DNA of 24,028 nt from Methanobacteriota archaeon (GTDB lineage Archaea; Thermoplasmatota; E2; DHVEG-1). Position numbers and translations under genes: made by a program. Positions 1-7,165 of this stretch are shown here, in pieces. How positions within the stretch are numbered: position 1 is the stretch's first letter; each line of letters starts with the position of its first letter. The stretch is taken from positions 1 to 24,028 of the forward strand of contig JAPKYG010000033.1 in NCBI GenBank assembly GCA_026394435.1, in the 5' to 3' direction. The notes below the pieces were generated by a model that did no database searches, was not told the origin of the DNA, and saw only the letters and a list, made by a program, of their open reading frames with translations.

Positions 1-2
1 AC

Positions 3-125
3 AATCCCGTTCTCGCTGCTATCTTGGCAGGCACGAAAAGCGTGGGTGCTGCCAGCCAACGGTTGAAACGCTGGATGCTTGATCAATTAAAAGGAAGGGC
101 AAGGCCTTCTTGTCGCCCTGCCTAA
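3..125 (+). CDS. C-terminal tail of an unidentified protein (5' end outside window)
   Basis: An open frame runs in from the window edge and stops at TAA 123-125, giving 40 residues. It is Ala/Leu/Arg-rich (it begins NPVLAAILAGTK and ends in a basic RPSCRPA-like tail). I do not recognise the family. It does not match the tail I would expect for the SPOUT-type methyltransferase often found upstream of L3 in archaea. The frame is plausible because it is the only one of the three forward frames that stays open across this stretch, but 40 codons is weak evidence and the segment could be non-coding. Confidence 0.3.
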   Translation, partial: NPVLAAILAGTKSVGAASQRLKRWMLDQLKGRARPSCRPA

Positions 126-244
126 AAGTGCAAAAGTTTTGTTAGAATTTACTAAAAGAAAAAAAGAGAACACAATCTCATATTATTCGTTTTTTCGTTC
201 CCTGGTAGTCACTCTTGGAACTCCTGTCTGCCTGCGCAACAACA

Positions 245-252
245 TTTATATA
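245..252 (+). promoter_or_regulatory. TATA box of the ribosomal protein cluster
   Basis: TTTATATA is a near-consensus archaeal TATA element. Transcription would start about 25 nt downstream, near 272-277, leaving a leader of roughly 145 nt before the L3 start at 420. No other equally good box lies closer to L3. Confidence 0.6.
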
Positions 253-271
253 CCATTTCTTTTATGCCTTA

Positions 272-419
272 CTTCCCTGTCTCTACCAGACATGATCGGG
301 CAATTCTCCAAGAATCCCGGTAAGTAACAGTCTCAATGGTTTTTGGCTGTTCCGGAAATGTCACGGTTGAGACAAAGTGAGATCACGAATACTTACAAGA
401 TAAAAACAGAGGATATATT
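272..419 (+). promoter_or_regulatory. Long structured 5' leader of the L3 operon
   Basis: Between the presumed transcription start and L3 there is no convincing gene. Two inverted repeats can be read. Hairpin A is 297-319: CGGG and ATTCT pair with AGAAT and CCCG around a CCA loop, with CA bulged. Hairpin B pairs GTCTCAA (330-336) with TTGAGAC (367-373) and encloses the palindrome TTCCGGAA. The L3 ribosome binding site (GAGG, 409-412) lies just downstream. Long leaders are not the rule in archaea, so a regulatory role such as binding of a ribosomal protein is possible but unproven. The 126-244 stretch before the promoter holds nothing recognisable. Confidence 0.45.
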
Positions 420-1412
420 ATGGCAAATATCCACCATCCAAAACGAGGGTCACACGGTTATTGGCCACGGAAACGAGCGAAAACAGAAACGCCTCATATC
501 AAAAGCTGGGCAGAAGGCAACGACAAACCAAAAATCCAAGGATTCTTCGGATACAAGGCCGGAATGACCCATGCATTTATCGTCGACTACCGACCAACCT
601 CGACAACTTCAGGTAGAGAAGTAAAAATCGCAGTGACCGTCGTAGAAACACCACCAATAAAAGTCGCAGCAGTCCGAACGTACCAACGATCAGCCTATGG
701 ATTACAATGCAGTGGTGAGATCTGGGCCGAGAAACTTGATCCTGAATTGGCACGCAGTATCCCTCTTGCGAAAAACCTGAAAGAGAAAAACTGGGACATC
801 ACCAAAGATGCCGAGGAAATCCGAGTAATCGTCTATACACAACCGAAACTTGTGACAAGCACCCCGAAGAAAGCACCAGAGATCAGCGAGGTAAAGATAG
901 GTGGCGGAAGCATCGACGATCAAATCAAATACGCAAAGGAACTCCTTGGAAAAGAACTGAAGATTTCTGACGTCATTAAGGAAGGAGACATGCTCGATAC
1001 CATTGCCATCACCAAGGGAAAAGGATGGCAAGGCACCGTTAAAAGACATCACGTTAAACTCTTATCGCATAAAAACTCTAAACACCGCAGAATGATCGGT
1101 ACCGCTGGTTCCTGGCACCCAAGCTGGGTGCAAGCAACCGTCCCACAAGCAGGACAGATGGGGTACCATCAGCGAACCGAATACAATAAACGTGTTCTGA
1201 AAGTCGGAGAAAACGGCGAGGAAATCACCCCTGCTGGCGGATTCCCGAACTACGGTGTGATACGTAACTCCTACATCATTGTGCATGGTTCTATCCCGGG
1301 ACCGGTCAAACGACTAATTGGTATGCGAGACGCAGTTCGATACCAACGTGGTGTGAAAATCCAGAAACCAGAGATCACCTACATCTCAACAACCAGTAAA
1401 CAAGGTGCATAA
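420..1412 (+). CDS. rpl3: 50S ribosomal protein L3 (uL3)
   Basis: uL3 folds 23S rRNA and reaches towards the peptidyl transferase centre of the large subunit. The 330-residue length is the archaeal/eukaryal form; bacterial L3 is near 210. The basic N-terminus with HHPKRGSHGYWPRKRA, then GYKAGMTH near residue 45 and WQGTVKRHHVK near 200, are family hallmarks, as is the GQMGYHQRTEYN stretch. The start is supported by GAGG at 409-412, seven bases upstream. It is the first gene of the cluster, and L4 follows after 2 nt. Confidence 0.98.
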   Translation: MANIHHPKRGSHGYWPRKRAKTETPHIKSWAEGNDKPKIQGFFGYKAGMTHAFIVDYRPTSTTSGREVKIAVTVVETPPIKVAAVRTYQRSAYGLQCSGEIWAEKLDPELARSIPLAKNLKEKNWDITKDAEEIRVIVYTQPKLVTSTPKKAPEISEVKIGGGSIDDQIKYAKELLGKELKISDVIKEGDMLDTIAITKGKGWQGTVKRHHVKLLSHKNSKHRRMIGTAGSWHPSWVQATVPQAGQMGYHQRTEYNKRVLKVGENGEEITPAGGFPNYGVIRNSYIIVHGSIPGPVKRLIGMRDAVRYQRGVKIQKPEITYISTTSKQGA

Positions 1413-1414
1413 TC

Positions 1415-2176
1415 ATGACAAAAGTAAATGTCTACAGCATGGATGGAACCGTAAAAGAAAAAATTGATTTACCAAAAATCTTCGATACACCGTACCGTCC
1501 TGACATCATTAAAAAATCATTTGAGGTCATTCGTTCAAACCAACGGCAACCCTATGGATCTGATCCTCTAGCTGGAACACGACATGCAGTTGCATCCGTC
1601 GGAAAAGGCAGAGGAATGTCGCGTGTCCCACGGTTAACCCAAGGTCAAGCAGCAGCATTAGCCCCCTGTGTCGTGGGCGGTAGACGTGCACATCCGCCCA
1701 AAGTTGAGCGAAACTGGAAAGAAAAGATGAACAAGAAAGAAAATAAGCTTGCACGAAACTCTGCTCTTGCAGCAACAGCAGATACAGAAGTTGTGAAAAA
1801 ACGAGGGCATCGTTTCGATGATAAAATCACTTTACCTATTATTGTTGATGATGATTTTGAAAAGATTAAAAAAACCAAAGAAGTCATTGAAGTCTTGGAG
1901 AAAATCGGCATTTACTCTGATGTCCTCCGGTCAGCAAACGGGAAACATGTACGTGCGGGTAAAGGAAAAATGAGAGGACGCAGGTACCGTACACCAAAAT
2001 CATTACTCATTGTCTCAACAAAAGAAACCATAGAGAAGAGCTCCGATAATTTAAGCGGCGTCGATATCGCAAAACCACATCAACTCAATATTGAACATCT
2101 CGCACCTGGCGGGATTGCTGGCAGACTTACGATCTTTACGAAATCCGCGTTAACGCAGTTAGGGGGCGCTAAATAA
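1415..2176 (+). CDS. rpl4: 50S ribosomal protein L4 (uL4)
   Basis: uL4 lines the nascent peptide exit tunnel; its long internal loop forms the constriction with L22. The loop is plain here around residues 45-95 (YGSDPLAGTRHAVASVGKGRGM, then QAAALAPCVVGGRRAHPP). The 253-residue length fits the archaeal family. In bacteria L4 is the autogenous repressor of the S10 operon; whether that applies here is unknown, but it is worth keeping in mind given the structured leader. Its stop overlaps the L23 start by one base (TAATG). Confidence 0.98.
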   Translation: MTKVNVYSMDGTVKEKIDLPKIFDTPYRPDIIKKSFEVIRSNQRQPYGSDPLAGTRHAVASVGKGRGMSRVPRLTQGQAAALAPCVVGGRRAHPPKVERNWKEKMNKKENKLARNSALAATADTEVVKKRGHRFDDKITLPIIVDDDFEKIKKTKEVIEVLEKIGIYSDVLRSANGKHVRAGKGKMRGRRYRTPKSLLIVSTKETIEKSSDNLSGVDIAKPHQLNIEHLAPGGIAGRLTIFTKSALTQLGGAK

Positions 2177-2439
2177 TGGTAACTGATCCATATGCAATCG
2201 TTTTATATCCATTTGTGACAGAAAAATCAATGAGTCATATGGAGAAAAACAACGCTTTAGAGTTTGTGGTGAAAAGAACCGCGAACAAATCCTTGATTAA
2301 AAAAGCAGTTGAACAAATGTTTGCCGTGAAAGTAAAATCAGTAAACACACGGATAACACAGAAAGGAAAACACGCAACTGTCGTCTTCATGCCTGAATAC
2401 AAGGCAGAGGATCTCGGGATGCGCATAGGAGTCTTCTAA
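2176..2439 (+). CDS. rpl23: 50S ribosomal protein L23 (uL23)
   Basis: uL23 sits at the mouth of the exit tunnel and is the docking point for SRP and chaperones. The 87-residue protein has the usual opening with YPFVTEKS, the central basic VVKRTANKSLIKKAVEQMF helix and the C-terminal strand (KHATVVFMPEYKAEDLGMRIGVF-like end). It lacks the long extension seen in eukaryotic L23a. The one-base overlap with L4 implies translational coupling. L2 follows after 11 nt, with GGGGTGA (2440-2446) as its ribosome binding site. Confidence 0.97.
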   Translation: MVTDPYAIVLYPFVTEKSMSHMEKNNALEFVVKRTANKSLIKKAVEQMFAVKVKSVNTRITQKGKHATVVFMPEYKAEDLGMRIGVF

Positions 2440-2450
2440 AGGGGTGAACT

Positions 2451-3158
2451 ATGGGAAAGAATCTTATCCAGCAACGCCGAGGACGGACACGAGGTCGATA
2501 TACGGTCCCGTCACATAAATACCGAGGAAACATACAGTACGGCAATGATAGAAACACGAAGGGCGTTGTTGAAGGACTCATTCATGATCCAGGTCGAAGC
2601 GCTCCTGTTGCTCAGGTGCGAATGGAGAATAACAAAAAAGTATTAATGATAGCAACAGAAGGAACCTCAGTCGGTCGTGAAGTGAAGTTCACGGCAAGTA
2701 AAGCTGACTGTGAACTCGGGAACATCATGCCGATCGGGAATGTTCCGGACGGGTATCCGATTTACAATATTGAAATCACACCAGGTGACGGGGGAAAAAT
2801 GGTACGAGCTGGCGGTAGTGGCGCGTATGTGATCTCCCATGATGCACGAAAAACAATCATTAAACTTCCCTCAGGTCAATTCAAAACATTAGATTCTTTA
2901 TGTAGAGCAACTGTTGGGATCGCTGCCGGTGGCGGACGGCAAGAGAAACCATTCATGAAAGCAGGGAAGAAATGGAATGCACAACGCGGTAAAGGCAGAA
3001 ATTACCCAGTTGTAAGAGGAGTTGCAATGAATCCAGTGGATCATCCTCACGGTGGTGGAAGTCATCAGCATGTTGGAAAACCAAGTTGTGTATCACGTGG
3101 TGCGCCCCCTGGTAGAAAAGTTGGAAATATTGCTGCTCGGAGAACTGGAAGAAGGTAA
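2451..3158 (+). CDS. rpl2: 50S ribosomal protein L2 (uL2)
   Basis: uL2 is needed for subunit association and peptidyl transferase activity. Its 235 residues have the RNA-binding OB-like and SH3-like domains and the conserved C-terminal NPVDHPHGGGSHQHVG, which includes the histidine implicated in peptidyl transferase function. The basic N-terminus (QQRRGRTRGRY) matches archaeal L2. GGGGTGA lies five bases before the ATG. S19 begins 5 nt after its stop. Confidence 0.98.
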   Translation: MGKNLIQQRRGRTRGRYTVPSHKYRGNIQYGNDRNTKGVVEGLIHDPGRSAPVAQVRMENNKKVLMIATEGTSVGREVKFTASKADCELGNIMPIGNVPDGYPIYNIEITPGDGGKMVRAGGSGAYVISHDARKTIIKLPSGQFKTLDSLCRATVGIAAGGGRQEKPFMKAGKKWNAQRGKGRNYPVVRGVAMNPVDHPHGGGSHQHVGKPSCVSRGAPPGRKVGNIAARRTGRR

Positions 3159-3163
3159 CGACC

Positions 3164-3619
3164 ATGGCACAAACCAAATTTGGATCATCAGCGAAAAGCA
3201 GACGGAAAAGAGACCGAAAAAAAGTAGAGGTACGAAAAAAAGAATTCCAATACCAAGGAAGAACCTTGGAGGATCTTCAAAAACTTTCTATCGAGGAATT
3301 ACTCCCTCTACTTACCTCACGTTCCCGCAGAACATTGAAACGCGGATTATCCAAAGATGAGAACAAATTGATGAATGACATCAAAACCGCAAAACAAGGG
3401 GACTTGATCAGAACACACTGCAGAAATATGATTGTCTTGCCTCATTTTGTTGGTCATAATATTTTGATACATAATGGGAAGGAGTTCGAACGGGTGAATA
3501 TTCAGCCCCAGATGATCGGGCATTACCTCGGGGAATTCGCGTTAACCCGCAAGAAAGTAAAACACACAGGACCTGGTGTTGGAGCCACCAGAGGTTCCAA
3601 ATTCATGCCATTGAAGTGA
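3164..3619 (+). CDS. rps19: 30S ribosomal protein S19 (uS19)
   Basis: uS19 is in the head of the small subunit and contacts tRNA and subunit bridges. At 151 residues it has the long N-terminal region typical of archaea and eukaryotes (S15e-like), with KEFQYQGRTLEDLQKLSIEEL. The conserved core follows: RTHCRNMIVLPHFVGHNILIHNGKEF, then IGHYLGEFALTRK, and the final HTGPGVGATRGSKF. L22 starts 6 nt downstream. Confidence 0.98.
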   Translation: MAQTKFGSSAKSRRKRDRKKVEVRKKEFQYQGRTLEDLQKLSIEELLPLLTSRSRRTLKRGLSKDENKLMNDIKTAKQGDLIRTHCRNMIVLPHFVGHNILIHNGKEFERVNIQPQMIGHYLGEFALTRKKVKHTGPGVGATRGSKFMPLK

Positions 3620-3625
3620 TGAACC

Positions 3626-4072
3626 ATGCCGAAATATTCAGCTGAGAAAGACCTAGAAAAAAGCGCACGAGCCTATGGATATGAGCTGCACTGTTCTCAG
3701 AAAGATTCCATGAACATTGCACATGCGTTACGAGGAATGTCTGTTGAAGCGGCAAAGAAGTACCTCGAAGAAGTCATCGCTATGAAACGGGCACTCCCTG
3801 CGATATACCATAAGAAGAAACGACTGCATCAAAAAGGCATCGGCCCAGGGAGTTTCCCGGAGAAAGCAGCACGGTACATGTTAAAGATACTCGAGAACGC
3901 AGAGAACAACGCAGAATACAAAGGCTTTGACGTTGACAACATGAAAATTACACATATCTCCGCATATCAAGGCAGAATCATCAAAGGAATCATGCCACGA
4001 GCGCATGGCAGAGCGACCGATAAGAATGAAACTACGACCGATGTCGAAATTATTCTTGAAGAGGTAGAATAA
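3626..4072 (+). CDS. rpl22: 50S ribosomal protein L22 (uL22)
   Basis: uL22 contacts all six domains of 23S rRNA and lines the exit tunnel with a long beta-hairpin. The protein is 148 residues, the archaeal size (L17e-like). Visible marks are the N-terminal KASA-equivalent region, EAAKKYLEEVIAMKRALP, HKKKRLHQK and the C-terminal hairpin IMPRAHGRATDKNETTTDVEI. The stop codon shares its last base with the S3 start (TAATG), so the two are probably coupled. Confidence 0.98.
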   Translation: MPKYSAEKDLEKSARAYGYELHCSQKDSMNIAHALRGMSVEAAKKYLEEVIAMKRALPAIYHKKKRLHQKGIGPGSFPEKAARYMLKILENAENNAEYKGFDVDNMKITHISAYQGRIIKGIMPRAHGRATDKNETTTDVEIILEEVE

Positions 4073-4947
4073 TGGCAAATGAACGCAAGTTTATTAGAGA
4101 GAACGCCAAGCGATCGTTGATCAAGAAGTTCCTAGTCAAAGAAATCGAAGGCGCAGGTTTTGGCGGCATGAGCATCCAACGGACCCCGATTGGAACCAGA
4201 GTCAACATCCTTGTCGAACGACCAGGCATGGTAATTGGGAAGAGTGGTGCAAAAATAAAGGAACTTACAGATTCGATTCGTACCAAGTTTAATGTTGATA
4301 ACCCGCAAATTGAAATACAAGAAGCAGGGTCAAGTGCATCCTTAAACGCTCAAATCATGGCAGAGAAACTGGCTGAAGCACTGGAGCGAGGATGGCATTT
4401 CAGACGAGCAGGGCACTCTACAGTACGACGGATAATGCAATCGGGTGCAAAAGGCTGCCAAGTCATTCTCGCAGGGAAACTAACTGGAGAACGACACCGA
4501 ACAGAGAAATTCACTGAAGGGCATGTGAAATATTGTGGTGAACCCGTAAAAGAAGTCATGGATATCGGCCTCGCAACCGCGAAACTCAAACCCGGAGTTC
4601 TTGGAGTTAAAGTAAGAATCATGAGACCAGACGCGAAACTGCCCGATGAAATTACGTATAAACTTGTAGCAAAAGAGGAAGTAAAACCAGAAATAAAAAT
4701 CGAAGCAAAACCACCAGAGCCGAAACTAGAGAAAAAAACTGATATTAAACTCATTACAACGATTCAAGGAATTGGCCCATCCGTCTTGAAAAAACTGGAG
4801 AAAGCAAAGATCACCTCACTTGAAGAATTATACACCATGAACCTTGATGATCTCATTGCAATAGATGGCATCGGCAACAAAACCGCTGAATTGATAGTGA
4901 AAAACATTAGAAAATTACTAGAAGAGGGTACCGAAAATGGTTCTTAA
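4072..4947 (+). CDS. rps3: 30S ribosomal protein S3 (uS3) with C-terminal helix-hairpin-helix domain
   Basis: uS3 forms part of the mRNA entry site and carries a KH domain. The KH GxxG loop is at residues 56-59 (VIGKSGAKI), and the S3 C-domain runs to about 195 (VLGVKVRIMRP near 176-186). A Lys/Glu/Pro linker (about 200-222) then joins a tail of about 65 residues (225-291) with two helix-hairpin-helix turns, IQGIGPSVLKKL and IDGIGNKTAELI. That tail resembles nucleic-acid-binding HhH domains and is not part of the core family. It overlaps L29 by 11 nt. The N-terminal part is certain; the function of the tail is not known to me. Confidence 0.97.
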   Translation: MANERKFIRENAKRSLIKKFLVKEIEGAGFGGMSIQRTPIGTRVNILVERPGMVIGKSGAKIKELTDSIRTKFNVDNPQIEIQEAGSSASLNAQIMAEKLAEALERGWHFRRAGHSTVRRIMQSGAKGCQVILAGKLTGERHRTEKFTEGHVKYCGEPVKEVMDIGLATAKLKPGVLGVKVRIMRPDAKLPDEITYKLVAKEEVKPEIKIEAKPPEPKLEKKTDIKLITTIQGIGPSVLKKLEKAKITSLEELYTMNLDDLIAIDGIGNKTAELIVKNIRKLLEEGTENGS

Positions 4948-5140
4948 GCCTAAAGAAATCAGACAGATGACTCCTGAAGAAAGGGGCGAGAAACTTAAAG
5001 AGTTGAAAGAAGATCTTATGCATGAACGCGGAATATCAGCAATGGGGGGGTCGTCACCATCTCCTGGAAAAATCAGGCAGATACGACAATCCATTGCAAG
5101 GATTCTAACGATCATGCAGGAGGAAGGAGAACATAAATGA
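4937..5140 (+). CDS. rpl29: 50S ribosomal protein L29 (uL29)
   Basis: uL29 is a small two-helix protein at the tunnel exit next to L23. The 67 residues show the EIRQMTPEERGEKLKELKEDL first helix and the IRQIRQSIARILTIM second helix, joined by a turn with SSPSPGK. GAGGGT at 4924-4929 is seven bases before the ATG, which supports a start inside the end of S3. The stop overlaps the aIF1 start as ATGA. Confidence 0.96.
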   Translation: MVLKPKEIRQMTPEERGEKLKELKEDLMHERGISAMGGSSPSPGKIRQIRQSIARILTIMQEEGEHK

Positions 5141-5436
5141 GTGATATATGCCCAAAGTGTGGCCTCCCAAAAGAAATCTGTGTCTGTGAAGAAATAGCAC
5201 GGGAACAGCAAAGCATCACTATAGCTGTTGACAAGCGACGATATGGAAAGACGATGACTGTCGTTGACGGTCTGAACCCCCATGATCTCGACATGAATGC
5301 GCTGGTCAGCAATCTCAAATCAATCTGCGCCTGCGGTGGAACCATCAAGGAAGGCAGAATCGAATTACAGGGAGATCACCGAGCAAAAGTAAAGGACGCA
5401 TTGGAGAAACTCGGATTCACTGTTGACGTGATCTAA
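5137..5436 (+). CDS. Translation initiation factor aIF1 (SUI1 family)
   Basis: aIF1 binds the small subunit near the P site and controls start-codon selection. The 99-residue protein begins with the zinc-knuckle-like CPKCGLPKEICVC of archaeal homologues. The SUI1 fold follows: RRYGKTMTVVDGL, then CACGGTIKEGRIELQGDH (about residues 64-81) and the C-terminal KLGFTVDVI. It lies in the usual archaeal place between L29 and rnp1. Upstream overlap is ATGA; downstream there is a 41-nt gap with a hairpin. Confidence 0.96.
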   Translation: MSDICPKCGLPKEICVCEEIAREQQSITIAVDKRRYGKTMTVVDGLNPHDLDMNALVSNLKSICACGGTIKEGRIELQGDHRAKVKDALEKLGFTVDVI

Positions 5437-5446
5437 ACCAACCATC

Positions 5447-5465
5447 TGACGCCCATAGTGCGTCA
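5447..5465 (+). repeat. Perfect hairpin between aIF1 and rnp1
   Basis: TGACGC (5447-5452) and GCGTCA (5460-5465) are perfect inverted repeats around a 7-nt spacer. There is no T-run after it, so it is not an obvious terminator. It occupies one of the few real gaps (41 nt) in an otherwise tightly packed cluster and ends 12 nt before the rnp1 start, so it could affect rnp1 translation or mRNA processing. Confidence 0.5.
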
Positions 5466-5477
5466 CGGACGGAACCT

Positions 5478-5804
5478 ATGGAACACGAGCCGATCACCAG
5501 TGATGAACTCATTGGCAGAATGGTCACTATCATCGAGTGCACCGATCCTTCCTGGATGAATCTATCAGGACTCATCATCGATGAGACAAAACACACGTTC
5601 CTCATCGAAACCGACAAGAAACAAAAACGAATCGCAAAGCAAACAGCAACGTTTGCATTTGAATATCACGGTAAAAAAACCATCGTGAAAGGAACACGAT
5701 TGGTCTATCGACCTGAAGAAAGAATAAAAAAACAAGGTGAAGACATTGGCAGAAAAAAAGGAAGCACGAAACATAGGGTTGAATGTCAAACCACCCAGCG
5801 ATAG
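5478..5804 (+). CDS. rnp1: Ribonuclease P protein component 1 (Rnp1/Rpp29/Pop4)
   Basis: This subunit of archaeal RNase P helps the catalytic RNA mature tRNA 5' ends. Its 108 residues contain the Sm-like barrel: DELIGRMVTIIECTDPSWMNLSGLIIDETKHTFLIE, then the ATFAFEY and GTRLVYRPEERIKK motifs. The family core ends around residue 92. The last 16 or so residues are encoded inside the start of S17, so they may be little constrained. The position between aIF1 and S17 is the classical archaeal one. Confidence 0.93.
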   Translation: MEHEPITSDELIGRMVTIIECTDPSWMNLSGLIIDETKHTFLIETDKKQKRIAKQTATFAFEYHGKKTIVKGTRLVYRPEERIKKQGEDIGRKKGSTKHRVECQTTQR

Positions 5805-6081
5805 CTGTAACGATCAGGATTGCCCATTTCATGGGACGTTACCTGTAAGAGGACAAGTAATCATGGGAACGGTAGTGTCAACTAAAAGGCAAAATACGGT
5901 CTCTGTCGAACGAGAATTCATGCACTATGTGAAGAAATACGAGCGATACGAAAAACGGACATCAACCTATCATGCTCACTGTCCACCCTGTATGAATCTC
6001 ACGGTGGGCGATACAGTCCGGATCGCGGAATGTCGACCATTAAGTAAAACCGTGTCATTTGTGACCGTTGAAAAAGTGTAA
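5746..6081 (+). CDS. rps17: 30S ribosomal protein S17 (uS17), TTG start
   Basis: uS17 is a primary 16S rRNA binding protein of OB fold. The archaeal signature ARNIGLNVKPP opens it, followed by CPFHGTLPVRGQVIMGTVVS, the HCPPC motif and the end region DTVRIAECRPLSKTVSFV. I choose TTG at 5746 because GGTGA (5736-5740) sits five bases upstream; GTG 5737 would lie inside that site. The gene overlaps rnp1 by 59 nt, the largest overlap in the cluster. Confidence 0.93.
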   Translation: MAEKKEARNIGLNVKPPSDSCNDQDCPFHGTLPVRGQVIMGTVVSTKRQNTVSVEREFMHYVKKYERYEKRTSTYHAHCPPCMNLTVGDTVRIAECRPLSKTVSFVTVEKV

Positions 6082-6096
6082 ATTTGGTGAAAGAAC

Positions 6097-6495
6097 ATGA
6101 AAGGAATAGCTGGTAGAATGATGCGAGGGTTGCCGGTAGGCGCCCGTTTAACTTGTATTGATAACACTGGTGCAAAAGTTGTACAAATCATCATGACAGT
6201 GAAGATTAAAGGTGTTCATCGTCGAACCCCAACTGCTGGCGTTGGTGATTTGGTAATAGTAAGTGTTAAAAAAGGAGCGACGGAGATGAGACGGCAGATC
6301 TTAAAAGCGGTGATTGTCCGTCAGAGACGTCCTTTCCGACGCCCGGATGGCCTCATGGTTCAATTTGAGGATAACGCTGCAGTATTAATAACAGATACTG
6401 GAGAAACAAAAGGAACGATGATAAAAGGCCCTGTTGCAATAGAAGCCGCAGAACGATGGCCAAAGATAGCTGCGTTAGCAGCAACAATTCTCTGA
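6097..6495 (+). CDS. rpl14: 50S ribosomal protein L14 (uL14)
   Basis: uL14 is at the subunit interface and contacts 16S rRNA in bridges. The 132 residues carry LPVGARLTCIDNTGAKVVQII, the RRTPTAGVGDLVIVSVKKG strand region, the FRRPDG segment and FEDNAAVLI, then the C-terminal PVAIEAAERWPKIAALAATIL. GGTGA (6085-6089) precedes the ATG by seven bases. L24 starts immediately downstream. Confidence 0.98.
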   Translation: MKGIAGRMMRGLPVGARLTCIDNTGAKVVQIIMTVKIKGVHRRTPTAGVGDLVIVSVKKGATEMRRQILKAVIVRQRRPFRRPDGLMVQFEDNAAVLITDTGETKGTMIKGPVAIEAAERWPKIAALAATIL

Positions 6496-6505
6496 AGTGA
6501 GTGAT

Positions 6506-7165
6506 ATGATATCAATAAAACCAAGAAAACAACGATACATGCTCTATAACGCACCTCTTCATAAAAAGAGAAAATGGATTTCTTCGCATCTCGCAGAGAA
6601 CCTTCTGTTGAAATATGACCGTCGCAGTCTGCCTGTTGTGAAAGTAGACACGGTTAAAGTCATGCGTGGAAACTACCGGGGGCATGAGGATAAAATTTCA
6701 AAAGTCAACGTACGAGACCAGACCGTGGAAATTGAAGGAGTAACTATCACCACTGCGAAAGGAACAAAGATAGCCAAACCAATCCACGCAAGTACTTTAC
6801 TTATCACTAAATTAAATATTACTGATAAATGGCGACGGCAGAAACTGGAGAGCGGACTCTCGGAGACAACGAAGAAAGAAATTGAAAAAGAAGCATCAGA
6901 ACAACTCAAGGCACATGAGGCTGAACAGAAAGCAGAAGAGGAAGCAGCGAAAGCAGAAGAAAAACAGAAAGAAGAGACAAAAGAATCCCCTAAAGAAGAG
7001 GAAACCATGGAGCTTCCTGAAAAAACCGTAGAACCAGCTGTAAAAGAAGAAATACCGGAAGAAAAAGTCGAAGAGAAGAGCACTGAACCGCCGAAAAAGA
7101 AACCAGCAACAAAAAAACCTACTACCAAAACCACAAAAAAGAAAAAAGAAGAAGGTGAAACATGA
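6506..7165 (+). CDS. rpl24: 50S ribosomal protein L24 (uL24) with long charged tail
   Basis: uL24 is an early assembly protein near the tunnel exit. The core (about residues 1-115) has KPRKQRYMLYNAPLHKKRK and the KOW motif VKVMRGNYRGHEDKISKV. After about residue 120 there is an extension of some 100 residues, almost all Glu, Lys, Ala, Pro and Thr, ending in a lysine-rich stretch. Many archaeal L24 proteins are near 120 residues, so the tail is unusual and probably disordered. I chose ATG 6506 over GTG 6497 because it leaves room for a GTGA-type site after the L14 stop. The end overlaps S4e as ATGA. Confidence 0.94.
   Translation: MISIKPRKQRYMLYNAPLHKKRKWISSHLAENLLLKYDRRSLPVVKVDTVKVMRGNYRGHEDKISKVNVRDQTVEIEGVTITTAKGTKIAKPIHASTLLITKLNITDKWRRQKLESGLSETTKKEIEKEASEQLKAHEAEQKAEEEAAKAEEKQKEETKESPKEEETMELPEKTVEPAVKEEIPEEKVEEKSTEPPKKKPATKKPTTKTTKKKKEEGET

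Noticed and set aside
90..123. Possible rho-independent-type terminator (AGGGC and GCCCT repeats around AAGGCCTT)
   Set aside because: The stem is short, the repeats fall within the open frame and no T-run follows.
343..567. Plus-strand frame of 74 codons overlapping the L3 start
   Set aside because: It overlaps the certain N-terminus of L3 in another frame, has no family features and no ribosome binding site.
4350..4754. Minus-strand frames under S3 and other ribosomal genes
   Set aside because: They are antisense shadows of well-supported ribosomal proteins.
5737..5745. GTG start for S17
   Set aside because: The GTG lies within the GGTGA site that serves TTG 5746, and nothing resembling a binding site precedes it.
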